Below are positions 32,931 through 41,697 of a stretch of DNA of 64,000 nt, piece after piece. The DNA lies in contig NZ_VOQR01000001.1 in the NCBI RefSeq assembly GCF_007995065.1, positions 2,545,001 through 2,609,000 on the forward strand. Reading direction: 5' to 3'. Each line of letters begins with the position of its first letter. Positions within the stretch are counted from its first letter, which is position 1. The DNA comes from Sphingomonas ginsenosidivorax. GTDB taxonomy: Bacteria > Pseudomonadota > Alphaproteobacteria > Sphingomonadales > Sphingomonadaceae. A model generated the notes under the pieces. The model was not told the origin of the DNA and ran no database searches. It saw nothing but the letters and a program-made list of their open reading frames with translations. Both the position numbers and the translations under genes were made by a program.

Positions 32931-33006
32931 GATGGCTTGGCCGGCAATGCTCCCCTGCCAGGGGGCGCCGCCGATGGCGTGGCCAGCAATCCTCCCCCGC
33001 CAGGGG
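32931..33006. repeat. Partial tandem duplication of the left arm of a family A element
   Basis: GATGGCTTGGCCGGCAAT at 32931 and GATGGCGTGGCCAGCAAT at 32973 each lead into a CTCCCC-GCCAGGGGG arm. The first copy is a truncated arm without the rest of the element. The period is about 42 bases. Confidence 0.65.
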
Positions 33007-33113
33007 GAGGTGGCAGGCGAAGCCTGACGGAGGGGGCGGGCGGCGGCCACTTCCGTTCCGTGTCCGCCCCCTCCGTCGCCTTCGGCGCCACCTCCCCCTG
33101 GCGGGGGAGGATT
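32988..33113. repeat. Palindromic element, family A (copy 3)
   Basis: About 126 bp, with arms identical to the copies at 3849 and 10016. The left inner hairpin is CAGGCGAAGCCTG and the right one is GCGCCTTCGGCGC, so the two sides are not each other's complement but each is self-paired. It lies between cvpA (start side) and the radA stop. Confidence 0.85.
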
Positions 33114-33132
33114 CGCAAGGTGCGTTGGCCCC

Positions 33133-34503
33133 CTATCCCCGCCCGAGCATATGCTCGACGAACGCCGCGAGCGTCTTGAACCCCTGCAGCCGCATCCCCG
33201 ATTTCTCATCCGTCATAGACGCGGGCACCAGCGCGCGTTCGAAGCCGAGTTTGCTCGCTTCCTTGAGCCTGAGCGGGCCGTGCGCGACCGGGCGGATCTC
33301 GCCCGACAGCGCGACCTCGCCGAACGCGACCGCGTCGACCGGGACCGGGCGCTCGGACATCGCCGAGATCAGCGCCGCCGCGACCGCGAGGTCGGCCGCG
33401 GGATCCTGCACGCGGTAGCCGCCGGCGATGTTGAGATAGACTTCGGCCGAGGAGAAGCTGAGCCCGCACCGCGCCTCGAGCACCGCGAGGATCATCGCGA
33501 GACGTCCCGAATCCCAGCCGACCACCGCACGCCGGGGCGTCGCGCCGCTCGCCAGCCGCACGGTCAGCGCCTGGATCTCGACCAGCACGGGGCGCGTGCC
33601 CTCGAGCGCCGGGAAGACGGTGGCGCCGGTCATCGCGTCGTCGCGGTGCGTCAGGAACAGCGACGACGGGTTGCCGACCTCGGCCAGCCCCTCGGTCTGC
33701 ATCGAGAACACGCCGATCTCATCGGTGCCGCCGAAGCGGTTCTTGATCGCGCGCAGGATGCGGTACTGGTGGCTGCGCTCACCCTCGAAGCTCAGCACCG
33801 TGTCGACCATGTGTTCGAGCACGCGGGGGCCGGCGATGCTGCCGTCCTTGGTGACGTGGCCGACGAGCACGACCGCGGTGCCGCGTTCCTTGGCGAAGCG
33901 AATCAGTTCCTGCGCGGAGGCGCGGACCTGGCTGACGGTGCCGGGCGCGCCCTCGATCAGGTCGGAGTGCATCGTCTGGATCGAATCGATCACGAGCAAG
34001 GCGGGCGGCCGGGTCTGCAGCGTCGTCAGGATGTCGCGCGTCGAGGTCGCCGCGGCGAGCTGGACGGGCGCGTTGCCGAGGCCGAGGCGCCGCGCGCGGA
34101 GGCGGACCTGGTCGGCGGCTTCCTCGCCCGAGACATAGGCGACCGATTGCCCGGCGAGTGCCATCTTGGCCGCGGCCTGGAGCAGCAGGGTGGACTTGCC
34201 GATGCCGGGGTCGCCGCCGATCAGCGTCGCTGAGCCTTCCACGAAGCCGCCGCCCAGTGCGCGGTCGAGTTCGGCGATCCCCGTCGCCATGCGGTCGGGC
34301 AGCTTGATCTCGGCGTCGAGCCCGACCAGCTGGATCGCGCGGCCGCCGGTCTGGAGGTTGTGCTTCGAATGGAACGGCGTCGCGGCGGTGTTCGCCTCCT
34401 CGACCAGCGTGTTCCATTCCGCGCAGTCGGCGCATTGGCCGGCCCAGCGCGAGGCCACCGACCCGCAGGCCTGGCATACGTAACGTTTCTGCGGTTTTGC
34501 CAT
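33133..34503 (-). CDS. radA: DNA repair protein RadA (Sms)
   Basis: The 456-residue protein starts at ATG 34503; the longer frame lacks family similarity. An N-terminal C4 zinc finger has Cys10, Cys13, Cys24 and Cys27. The RecA-like core has Walker A GGDPGIGKST (96-105), Walker B LLVIDS, and the RadA-specific KNRFG motif (254-258). The C-terminal Lon-protease-like domain contains RPVPVDAVAFGEVALSGEIRPV. RadA is a DnaB-type branch-migration helicase for recombination intermediates. The gene is read alone. A family B palindrome lies between it and bamB. Confidence 0.96.
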   Translation of the reverse strand: MAKPQKRYVCQACGSVASRWAGQCADCAEWNTLVEEANTAATPFHSKHNLQTGGRAIQLVGLDAEIKLPDRMATGIAELDRALGGGFVEGSATLIGGDPGIGKSTLLLQAAAKMALAGQSVAYVSGEEAADQVRLRARRLGLGNAPVQLAAATSTRDILTTLQTRPPALLVIDSIQTMHSDLIEGAPGTVSQVRASAQELIRFAKERGTAVVLVGHVTKDGSIAGPRVLEHMVDTVLSFEGERSHQYRILRAIKNRFGGTDEIGVFSMQTEGLAEVGNPSSLFLTHRDDAMTGATVFPALEGTRPVLVEIQALTVRLASGATPRRAVVGWDSGRLAMILAVLEARCGLSFSSAEVYLNIAGGYRVQDPAADLAVAAALISAMSERPVPVDAVAFGEVALSGEIRPVAHGPLRLKEASKLGFERALVPASMTDEKSGMRLQGFKTLAAFVEHMLGRG

Positions 34504-34569
34504 CTGAGTGACGTAGCAAAAGCGGAACGATAGGGGAACGACTTTAGCGGACACCGTTCTCCATAGGTG

Positions 34570-34672
34570 CTCCCCGGCGAAGGCCGGGGCCCAGGTGGGA
34601 AGGCAGATGTAACGGAAGCCAGTGCTTCGTTACCGTAGTTCCCCAACTGGGCCCCGGCCTTCGCCGGGGAAC
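34570..34672. repeat. Palindromic element, family B (copy 2)
   Basis: Arms TCCCCGGCGAAGGCCGGGG and CCCCGGCCTTCGCCGGGGA enclose a segment with CGTTACCGTAGTTCCCCAAC. About 103 bp between the radA start and the bamB stop. Confidence 0.85.
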
Positions 34673-34678
34673 TGCAGG

Positions 34679-36001
34679 TCACCTATACGCGGTGATCTTG
34701 CCCTTCTGGTCGAGCGTGTAGAGCGTGGAGTTGGCGACGATCGGCGGCAGCGTGAACGGCACCTTGGTCTCGACGGTCGAGGCGACCGCACCGTCGCCGG
34801 GGTTGATATAGACGATCTCGCCGCGCGAGTTGGTCAGGATCAGGTGGTTGCCCGCGAGCACCGGACCGTACCAGGTGACCGCGTTGCTGCGCTTCTTCTC
34901 GTTCTGGAAGCGCTGGAGCTGCGCGATCCAGCGCGCCTTGCCGTTGGTGCGCGACAGGCAGACGAGGCGCGCGTCGTCGGTGACGACGAACAGCCATTCG
35001 CCCGCGATCCACGGCGTCGAGATGCCGGCGAAATTCTGCTCCCACAGCCGCTGGCCGGTCGCGAGTTCGAGCGCGACCATGCGCCCGCCCTGCCCGACCG
35101 CATAGACGCGGCCATTGTCGATCACCGGCGCGGCGTCGATGTCCGACAGGCTCGACACCGACGTCGTTACCGAGGTGCGCGACAGCGCGTCCTGCCACAG
35201 GATGCGGCCATTCTCGTAGCGATAGGCGCTGAGCTCGCCGCTCGAGAAGCCCGCGACGACAGTGCCCTGCCCGACCGCAGGCGCCGCGACGCCGAACACG
35301 CCCTGCGTCTCGAGCGTGCCCGACTGGACCCACTGGACCTTGCCGTCGCCCTGATCGAGCGAGAAGATCTGGTTGTCCTGCGTGAGGACGTAGACCGACC
35401 CGTTCGCGACCGTCGGCGAACCGCGCAGCGGGCCGCCGGGCTTGACCCGCCACAGCTGCTTGCCGTCGGCGGCGTTGAGCGCGACGACGTCCCCGACGCC
35501 GTCGGTCGCATAGACCTTGCCGTCGTCATAGCTGACGCCGCCGCCGAAGCGTGCGCTGGCGTTGAGCTTGCCCTCGGTGAGCGGGGTGGTCCAGAGCGGC
35601 GCGCCGGTGTCGGCGGCATAGGCGTGGATGACTGCTGCGACGTCGGACACGAACAGCTTGTTCTCGGCGACGACCGGCGCGGCGGCGAGCCGCTCGCGGT
35701 TCGAGCCGCCGTTTATCCCGACTTGCCACGCGCGCGTCGGCGCGTTGCCGAGTGCCAGCTGGCCGAGCGAATGCGTCGGGTTGCCGCCGGGCTGGGCCCA
35801 GGCGTCGTTGGGCGCGGCGGCGGGGAGCAGGACCTGGATGTCGGCGATCGTCTTGTCGGTCTCGACCTCGTTCTCCGAGACCAGGATCGGCACACGCTCG
35901 CCGACGGTCGGGGTCTTCTTGGCCCCGCCCTTGAAGATGCCGCAGCCGCCAAGCGCCAGAAGGGCGGCCACCGCGACGCTCAGACGATAGGCGTTCTTCA
36001 T
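34679..36001 (-). CDS. bamB: Outer membrane assembly lipoprotein BamB
   Basis: The 440-residue protein starts at ATG 36001; a long upstream extension in frame is unrelated. The signal peptide ends with the lipobox LGGC (Cys20-21 region), then a beta-propeller of PQQ-like repeats follows (e.g. ADTGAPLWTTPL, AADGKQLWRVKPGG, LATGQRLWEQNF, NPGDGAVAS). BamB is a lipoprotein of the BAM complex that inserts beta-barrel proteins in the outer membrane. The start overlaps the stop of the TPR gene by four bases, the usual neighbour pair in alphaproteobacteria (der normally lies next to it but is not seen here). Confidence 0.92.
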   Translation of the reverse strand: MKNAYRLSVAVAALLALGGCGIFKGGAKKTPTVGERVPILVSENEVETDKTIADIQVLLPAAAPNDAWAQPGGNPTHSLGQLALGNAPTRAWQVGINGGSNRERLAAAPVVAENKLFVSDVAAVIHAYAADTGAPLWTTPLTEGKLNASARFGGGVSYDDGKVYATDGVGDVVALNAADGKQLWRVKPGGPLRGSPTVANGSVYVLTQDNQIFSLDQGDGKVQWVQSGTLETQGVFGVAAPAVGQGTVVAGFSSGELSAYRYENGRILWQDALSRTSVTTSVSSLSDIDAAPVIDNGRVYAVGQGGRMVALELATGQRLWEQNFAGISTPWIAGEWLFVVTDDARLVCLSRTNGKARWIAQLQRFQNEKKRSNAVTWYGPVLAGNHLILTNSRGEIVYINPGDGAVASTVETKVPFTLPPIVANSTLYTLDQKGKITAYR

Positions 36002-36702
36002 TTCGTTACCTCGGTAGGGGTCGCGTTCGGCGCGGCGTCGACGCCCAGTACGCCCGCCATCTGAACCGCGCGTTGACGGATCGTGTCGGGGACATTGGTA
36101 TCGCGTGCGATCTGGCCGAACAGCGTGCCGGCCTGGGCGCGCTGGTTGAGACGGATATAGGCGACGCCGACCATCTCGCCCGCGCTGCCGAGCCACGGCC
36201 CGCCCGGGACCGCGAGCGGCCGCAGGCGCTCGACCACGACCTGAGGCTTGAGCGTGTCATATTCCGCCGAGGTCTGGCGGACGAGCGCGAGATCGCGGAA
36301 CGGTTTTGCCAGCGACGCATCGGCGGCGACCGCGCCGAACTTGGCGGCGGCGCCCTTCAGGTCGTTCTTCTGGAGCAGGATGTCGGCCTGCGTGAACATT
36401 GCCAGCGCGCGGTAGCCGTCGCGGTTCGAGCCGGCGAGTTCGGCCAGCGACTTGGACGCGGCGGGCACGTTGCTGGCGCCGAGCGAATCATAGGCGGCCT
36501 GGAGCTGTTCGCCCTCGATACCCGCGGCCTCGGCCTGGCGGTGCTGCCAGTAGAGGAAACAGCCCAGGGCTGCGAGCGCGGCGACGACCGCCACCCCGAC
36601 CCAGATGCCCCAGTTGGTCCAGAATCCGGCGAGCTTGTCGCGACGCAGTTCCTCGTCGACCTCGCGCAGGAATGCTTCATCGGTTTTCGGCGGCAGGGCC
36701 AA
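35998..36702 (-). CDS. Membrane-anchored TPR-like protein (YfgM type)
   Basis: The 234-residue protein has a cytosolic N-terminus (residues 1-28, EEFLREVDEELRRDKL-like), one membrane segment (about 28-50, WGIWVGVAVVAALAALGCFLYW) and a periplasmic helical domain with tetratricopeptide-type pairs (AASKSLAELAGSNRDGYRALAMFTQADILLQKNDLKGAAAKFG). It matches the YfgM family that works with the SecYEG/PpiD periplasmic chaperone network. It is translated together with bamB, whose start codon overlaps its stop. Upstream is panB, 68 bases away. Confidence 0.82.
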   Translation of the reverse strand: MALPPKTDEAFLREVDEELRRDKLAGFWTNWGIWVGVAVVAALAALGCFLYWQHRQAEAAGIEGEQLQAAYDSLGASNVPAASKSLAELAGSNRDGYRALAMFTQADILLQKNDLKGAAAKFGAVAADASLAKPFRDLALVRQTSAEYDTLKPQVVVERLRPLAVPGGPWLGSAGEMVGVAYIRLNQRAQAGTLFGQIARDTNVPDTIRQRAVQMAGVLGVDAAPNATPTEVTK

Positions 36703-36770
36703 GGAGAACTCCGGATCTGGAAAGGGAACGCACGGTCCTTAGCCGCGACACGGGTGAAACGAAAGTCGGA

Positions 36771-37631
36771 TCACTCCTTCGCCGCGTAGGTCTGCTCGGA
36801 CGTCGGGAAGGTCCGCGCCCGGACTTCGGCGGCATAGTCGCCGACCGCGGCGGAAATGCGGCCGGCCATGTCGTCATAGCGCTTCACGAACCGCGCGGTG
36901 CGATCGAACAGGCCGAGCATGTCCTCGGTCACCAGCACTTGCCCGTCGCAGTCGGCCGACGCGCCGATGCCGATCACCGGGCACGACACCTCCGCGGTGA
37001 TGGTGCGCGCGAGCGGTTCGAGTACGCCCTCCACCACCATCGCAAATGCGCCGGCCTCGGCGACCGCACGGGCGTCGCCGATGATCTTGGCGTGCTCGGC
37101 GTTGGTCCGCCCGCGTGCGCCATAGCCGCCGAGCACGTTCACCGCCTGCGGCGTGAGGCCGATATGCGCCATCACCGGGATCCCGCGCGCGGTGAGGAAC
37201 GCGATCGTCGGCGCCATCGCCTCGCCGCCTTCCAGCTTCACCGCCGCCGCGCCGGTCTCCGCCATGATCCGCGAGGCGGCGGCGAAGGCAGCTTCGGGAC
37301 TCGCCTCGTAGCTGCCGAACGGCATGTCGATGACGACGACGCTGTGATAGCTGCCGCGCACCACCGCGGCGCCGTGCGCGCACATCATGTCGAGCGTGAC
37401 GGCGAGCGTCGAGGGGAGGCCGTAGATCACCTGCCCCAGGCTGTCGCCGACCAGCAAAAGGTCGCAATGGCTGTCGAGCAGTTGCGCCATCCGCGCGGTA
37501 TAGGCGGTGAGCATGACCAGCGGCTCGCCGCCCTTGCGACGCTGGATCGCGGGCACGGTCAGGCGCTTCATCGGCGCGGGGGTGGGCGTGGCGCGACTCG
37601 TCGCGGTGTCGAGCTGGAAGGTCGTGGACAT
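36771..37631 (-). CDS. panB: 3-methyl-2-oxobutanoate hydroxymethyltransferase
   Basis: The 286-residue protein is a TIM barrel, full length for PanB. It has the [21 protein letters not shown] entry, the catalytic/substrate loop [64 protein letters not shown] and [15 protein letters not shown], and the C-terminal [22 protein letters not shown]. It transfers a hydroxymethyl group from methylene-tetrahydrofolate to ketoisovalerate, making ketopantoate for CoA synthesis. The gene is separate from panC. Confidence 0.97.
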   Translation of the reverse strand: MSTTFQLDTATSRATPTPAPMKRLTVPAIQRRKGGEPLVMLTAYTARMAQLLDSHCDLLLVGDSLGQVIYGLPSTLAVTLDMMCAHGAAVVRGSYHSVVVIDMPFGSYEASPEAAFAAASRIMAETGAAAVKLEGGEAMAPTIAFLTARGIPVMAHIGLTPQAVNVLGGYGARGRTNAEHAKIIGDARAVAEAGAFAMVVEGVLEPLARTITAEVSCPVIGIGASADCDGQVLVTEDMLGLFDRTARFVKRYDDMAGRISAAVGDYAAEVRARTFPTSEQTYAAKE

Positions 37632-37681
37632 GGCGACGGGTCTTAGCGCGAGGGCGCGGCGGGGTACAATCCACCGCCCCC

Positions 37682-37801
37682 GATCCTCCCCTGCAAGGGG
37701 AGGTGGCTGGCGCAGCCAGACGGAGGGGTGACCCGCTCTCGATAGGGCGCTCCCCCTCCGTCAGTCCTTCGGACTGCCACCTCCCCTTGCAGGGGAGGAT
37801 T
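37682..37801. repeat. Palindromic element, family A variant (copy 1)
   Basis: Outer arms GATCCTCCCCTGCAAGGGGA and the reverse complement; inner left hairpin GGCTGGCGCAGCC, inner right hairpin CAGTCCTTCGGACTG. The same two hairpins occur in swapped order in the copy at 40618. It lies between the panB start and the DUF427 stop. Confidence 0.85.
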
Positions 37802-37806
37802 GGCGG

Positions 37807-38088
37807 TCACGCGACCGTCACGCCCTTCCAGAACGCGTAGCGGCCCTTGATCTCGGCGGCGGCGTCCTTGGGTTCCGGATAGTACCAGACTGCGTCGACG
37901 TTGCGTTGCCCGTCGACGACGAGCGTCTTGTACCGCGCGTCGCCCTTCCACGGGCAGTGCGTGGTGGTCGCGCTGTCTTCGAGCAGCGCGGGGTCGATGC
38001 TGTCCGCGGGGAAATAATGGTTGCGCTCGACGACGACGGTGTCGTCGGAGCGCGCGATTTCGGTGCCGTTCCAGGTGGCGACGGGCAT
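37807..38088 (-). CDS. DUF427 domain protein
   Basis: The 93-residue protein starts at ATG 38088, directly behind AGGAGA (a better site than the upstream frame start). It carries the DUF427 pattern: IARSDDTVVVERNHYFPADSI, THCPWKGDARYKTLVVDG, and DAVWYYPEPKDAAAEIKGRYAFW. The fold is a small beta-barrel, and the family function is unknown; the Cys-Pro-Trp-Lys-Gly loop is its most conserved feature. It lies 10 bases downstream of the ArsC-like gene, so the two probably form a unit. Confidence 0.9.
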   Translation of the reverse strand: MPVATWNGTEIARSDDTVVVERNHYFPADSIDPALLEDSATTTHCPWKGDARYKTLVVDGQRNVDAVWYYPEPKDAAAEIKGRYAFWKGVTVA

Positions 38089-38098
38089 GGTCTTCTCC

Positions 38099-38452
38099 TC
38101 AGCGGGTAAGCTCTGCGGCCTCATAGCGCTCGGGCTTGAACCCGACCAGCAGCGCGTTGCCGGTATCGAGCACCGGGCGCTTGATCATCGAGGGCTGCGC
38201 CAGCATCAGCGCGGTGGCTTTCGCCGCATGGAGATCGGCGCGATCCGCCTCGGGCAGTTTGCGGAACGTCGTGCCCGCGCGGTTGAGCAGGACCTCCCAG
38301 CCGACACGGCCGATCCAGTCGGCGAGCCGGGCGGCGTCGATGCCTGCGACCTTGTAGTCGTGGAACGCGTAGTCGACCCCGTGCGCGTCGAGCCACGCGC
38401 GGGCCTTCTTCATCGTGTCGCAGTTGCGGATTCCGTAGAGGGTAGAGGTCAT
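38099..38452 (-). CDS. ArsC/Spx-family protein, YffB-like
   Basis: The 117-residue protein has a thioredoxin-like fold with IRNCDTMKKARAWLDAHGV at the N-terminus, where the Cys (residue 11) sits in the NCDTM motif typical of YffB rather than of arsenate reductase proper. RPVLDTGNALLVGFKPERYEA closes the chain. YffB has been suggested to be a glutathione-dependent thiol reductase; arsenate reduction is unproven. The DUF427 gene follows. Confidence 0.85.
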   Translation of the reverse strand: MTSTLYGIRNCDTMKKARAWLDAHGVDYAFHDYKVAGIDAARLADWIGRVGWEVLLNRAGTTFRKLPEADRADLHAAKATALMLAQPSMIKRPVLDTGNALLVGFKPERYEAAELTR

Positions 38453-38477
38453 GCCAGTCCTTCCGTCGCGTCCCTAG

Positions 38478-38519
38478 CCCATTACCCCTCTCCCGCGTTC
38501 GCGGGAGAGGGGTAATGGG
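38478..38519. repeat. Perfect 20-bp inverted repeat
   Basis: CCCATTACCCCTCTCCCGCG and its exact reverse complement are separated by only two bases (TT). It lies between the divergent ArsC-like gene and nadE. It has no T-run on either side. It may be a shortened palindromic element or a protein-binding cruciform. Confidence 0.8.
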
Positions 38520-38562
38520 AAGCCGGTGGCGCCGCGGGCGTGGCGCGGGTATCGGTGCGGGC

Positions 38563-40611
38563 ATGAGCGAGCACCCCTTCTACGCGATCCATCGCCACGG
38601 CCTGATCCGCGTTGCCGCGGCAACGCCCCTGGGGTCGGTCGGCGATACCGCGTTCAATGCCGAGCAGACCATCGCGCTTGCCGTGGACGCGGATGCCAAG
38701 GGCGTCGACCTCCTGGTGTTTCCCGAGCTCAACCTCAGCTCCTATGCGATCGACGACCTGCACCTGCAGAGCGCGCAGCAGCGCGCGGCGGACGAGGCGC
38801 TGGGCGCGGTGGCGGCGGCGACCGTAGAGCTGCGGACGGTGCTGCTCGTCGGCGTCGCGCTGCCGCGCAACGGGCGGCTGTACAATTGCGCGGTCGCGGT
38901 TGCGCGCGGGGAAATCCTCGGCGTGGTGCCCAAGACGTTCCTGCCCAACTACCGCGAATATTACGAGAAGCGCTGGTTCGCGAGTGGCGCGGGACTGACC
39001 GGACTGTCGATCGACGTCGCGGGGCGGAGCGTACCGTTCGGGGCCGACCTGGTGTTTGCCGCGCGCGACCGGCCGGGCTTCGTGGTCCATGCCGAGATTT
39101 GCGAGGATTACTGGGCCCCTACCCCGCCCTCGACCGCGGGCGCGCTGGCGGGTGCGCTGATCTGCTGCAACCTGTCGGCGTCTAACATCGTCGTCGGCAA
39201 GGCGCGCGAGCGGGCGATGCTGTGCGCGGCGCAGAGCGCGCGGGGCGTGTGCGCGTACGTCTATTCGGCGGCGGGGCCCGGCGAGAGCACCACCGAGGTG
39301 GCGTGGGACGGCCAAGGCATGATCCACGAACTGGGCGAGCTGATCGCCGAATCGACGCGGTTCGCACCCGAGCCCGGCCTCGTCGTCGCCGATGTCGACG
39401 TCGAGCGGATCGCACAGGAGCGGATGCGGTTCGGCACGTTCAACGACGCCGCGCGCGCGGCTGGCGATCCCGAGACGCGGTTCCGGCGGATCTCCTTCGA
39501 GCAGGCCGCGCCGGTCGCGGATATCGGGCTCGAGCGCGCCATCCGCCGCTTCCCGTTCGTGCCCAACACGCCCGAGAAGCGCGACGCGGACTGTTACGAG
39601 GCGTTCAACATCCAGGTCGAGGCACTGGCCAAGCGCTTCGTCGCGTCGCGCAGCGAGACGCTGGTGATCGGGGTGTCGGGCGGGCTCGATTCGACGCATG
39701 CGCTGATCGTCGCGGCGAAGGCGATGGACCGGCTGGGTCGGCCGCGGACCGATATCCTGGGGTTCACGATGCCCGGATTCGCGACCGGCGATGCGAGCAA
39801 GGCGAACGCCTGGGCGCTGATGCGCGCGCTGGGGATTACCGCCGAGGAGATCGACATCCGTCCCGCCGCCGAGCGGATGCTGGCAAACATGGGCCACCCT
39901 TACGGCCGCGGCGAGCGGGTGTACGATGTGACGTTCGAGAATGTGCAGGCGGGGCTGCGGACCGACTACCTGTTCCGGCTGGCCAACCAGCGGCGCGGGA
40001 TCGTGGTCGGGACGGGCGACCTGAGCGAGATGGCGCTGGGCTGGTGTACCTACGGCGTCGGCGACCAGATGAGTCATTACGCGGTCAATGCGGGCGTGCC
40101 CAAGACGCTGATCCAGTTCCTGATCCGCTGGTGCATCCGGACCGACCAGTATGATGCGGCGACCGATGCGATCCTGACCGCGATTCTGGACCAGGAGATT
40201 TCGCCCGAGCTGGTGCCCGTGGGCGCGGACGGGGCGATGCAGAGCACCGAGTCGATGGTCGGGCCCTACGCGCTCAACGACTTCTTCGCGCATTACGTGA
40301 TCCGCCATGGGCTGGCGCCGTCGAAGATCGCGTTTCTGGCGTGGCATGCGTGGCGCGATGTCGACGCGGGGCGCTGGCCGGAGGATTTCCCGGCCGCGGC
40401 GCGCGTGGCGTACGATTTGCCGACGATTCGGCACTGGCTGGAGAAGTTCCTCGTCCGGTTCTTCGCGACGAGCCAGTTCAAGCGGTCGGCGATGCCCAAT
40501 GGGCCGAAAGTGTCGGCAGGCGGGTCGCTGTCCCCGCGCGGCGACTGGCGCGCGCCATCGGACGGGACCGCGGACGTATGGCTGCGCGAATTGCGGGCGG
40601 GGGTGCCCTAG
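38563..40611 (+). CDS. nadE: Glutamine-dependent NAD+ synthetase
   Basis: The 682-residue enzyme starts at ATG 38563. Residues 1-300 form a nitrilase-type glutaminase domain with the catalytic triad candidates Glu55 (VFPELNLS), a Lys near YYEKRWF and Cys180 (AEICEDYW). From about 340 is the NAD synthetase domain with the PP-loop SGGLDS (372-377) and LGFTMPGFATGD. Two domains of this total length match the glutamine-using NadE of mycobacteria and alphaproteobacteria. It amidates deamido-NAD using ammonia channelled from glutamine. The gene is read alone, with a family A palindrome after its stop. Confidence 0.96.
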   Translation: MSEHPFYAIHRHGLIRVAAATPLGSVGDTAFNAEQTIALAVDADAKGVDLLVFPELNLSSYAIDDLHLQSAQQRAADEALGAVAAATVELRTVLLVGVALPRNGRLYNCAVAVARGEILGVVPKTFLPNYREYYEKRWFASGAGLTGLSIDVAGRSVPFGADLVFAARDRPGFVVHAEICEDYWAPTPPSTAGALAGALICCNLSASNIVVGKARERAMLCAAQSARGVCAYVYSAAGPGESTTEVAWDGQGMIHELGELIAESTRFAPEPGLVVADVDVERIAQERMRFGTFNDAARAAGDPETRFRRISFEQAAPVADIGLERAIRRFPFVPNTPEKRDADCYEAFNIQVEALAKRFVASRSETLVIGVSGGLDSTHALIVAAKAMDRLGRPRTDILGFTMPGFATGDASKANAWALMRALGITAEEIDIRPAAERMLANMGHPYGRGERVYDVTFENVQAGLRTDYLFRLANQRRGIVVGTGDLSEMALGWCTYGVGDQMSHYAVNAGVPKTLIQFLIRWCIRTDQYDAATDAILTAILDQEISPELVPVGADGAMQSTESMVGPYALNDFFAHYVIRHGLAPSKIAFLAWHAWRDVDAGRWPEDFPAAARVAYDLPTIRHWLEKFLVRFFATSQFKRSAMPNGPKVSAGGSLSPRGDWRAPSDGTADVWLRELRAGVP

Positions 40612-40617
40612 CGTCCC

Positions 40618-40736
40618 ATCCTCCCCTGCAAGGGGAGGTGGCAGTCCGAAGGACTGACGGAGGGGTGTCCACGCCAATTGGAGGGTGACACCCCTCCGTC
40701 TGGCTGCGCCAGCCACCTCCCCTTGCAGGGGAGGAT
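40618..40736. repeat. Palindromic element, family A variant (copy 2)
   Basis: Arms ATCCTCCCCTGCAAGGGGAG and the reverse complement. The inner left hairpin CAGTCCGAAGGACTG and inner right hairpin GGCTGCGCCAGCC are the two inner hairpins of the copy at 37682 in the opposite order, so this is the same element inverted. It lies in the 215-base gap between nadE and the inositol gene set; nothing else is recognised there. Confidence 0.85.
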
Positions 40737-40826
40737 TGCAAGACTCGATACCGCACTCCTCCGCCGGTCGCAGAGGCCGCGGGATTGCTTGCATAAGTTC
40801 CACCGCGGGCGCATTATGAAAATCCT

Positions 40827-41681
40827 ATGACAGTGCCTCCACCGGATGGATCGCGCGATCGCCGGATCGAGGACCCATCGAACCTCTGGCTGATCCACCC
40901 AGCGAGCCGGGCCCTTGTGCCTTTCGCCATCGCGCGCGGGATTTCCGCGAACGCGGTGTCGGGTGCCGGCCTGTGCCTGGGGGCGGCCGCGGCGCTGGCC
41001 TGGGCGCAGTGGCACGACTGGCGGTTCGCGGTCCTCGGGTTGCTGCTGTCGATGGGGTGGCTGATCGCCGACGGGCTGGACGGCATGGTCGCGCGCGCGA
41101 CGGGCAGCGCGAGCCCGTTCGGACGGATGCTCGACGGGCTGGTCGACCACGGCGTGTTCGCGATGATCTATGTCGCGCTCGCGATCACCGTCGGCACGGC
41201 CGAGGGCTGGGTCCTCGCCTTTGCCGCGGGCGGCGCGCATGCGGTGCAGTCGAGCCTGTACGAGGGCGAGCGCGCGCGCTTCCACCGCCGCGTCAAGGGC
41301 GTCGCGATCGCCGCGCCGGCAGTGCCCACGGGTAACGCGCTGGTCCGCCTCTACGACAGCTTCGCGACCAGCATCGACAGCGTCGCGATGCCGTTCGAGC
41401 GGATGCTCGGCCAGGCCAGCGATCCGGTCGCGTGCGGCGCGCGCTATGGCGAGCGCGCGACGCCGCCGTTGCGGCTGTTGTCGCTGCTGACCGCGAACGT
41501 CCGCGTCGCTGCCATCTTCGTGGCGTGTTTCGCGGGTAATCCGCGCATCTTCTGGTGGTTCGAGATCGTCGCTCTGACGATCGTCGCCATTATCGGGCTC
41601 GTCTGGCACCGCCGTGTCGAACGCGCCTTCGTCCAATCCACGCCGCGTCCCAAAGCCGCGTCGCGCATGCACTTATCGTAA
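40827..41681 (+). CDS. CDP-alcohol phosphatidyltransferase family protein
   Basis: The 284-residue membrane protein carries the full active-site motif DGLDGMVARATGSASPFGRM-LDGLVDH (D-xx-DG-xx-AR-x8-G-xxx-D-xxx-D), near residues 83-109. The metal-binding aspartates are all present. The rest contains several membrane helices. The family transfers a phosphoalcohol from CDP-activated donors. The next genes make inositol 1-phosphate and a sugar-nucleotide-type transferase, so inositol phosphate is a plausible acceptor or donor part. The intergenic distance to the next gene is 16 bases. Confidence 0.85.
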   Translation: MTVPPPDGSRDRRIEDPSNLWLIHPASRALVPFAIARGISANAVSGAGLCLGAAAALAWAQWHDWRFAVLGLLLSMGWLIADGLDGMVARATGSASPFGRMLDGLVDHGVFAMIYVALAITVGTAEGWVLAFAAGGAHAVQSSLYEGERARFHRRVKGVAIAAPAVPTGNALVRLYDSFATSIDSVAMPFERMLGQASDPVACGARYGERATPPLRLLSLLTANVRVAAIFVACFAGNPRIFWWFEIVALTIVAIIGLVWHRRVERAFVQSTPRPKAASRMHLS

Positions 41682-41697
41682 GGGAACAGGGTCAGTA

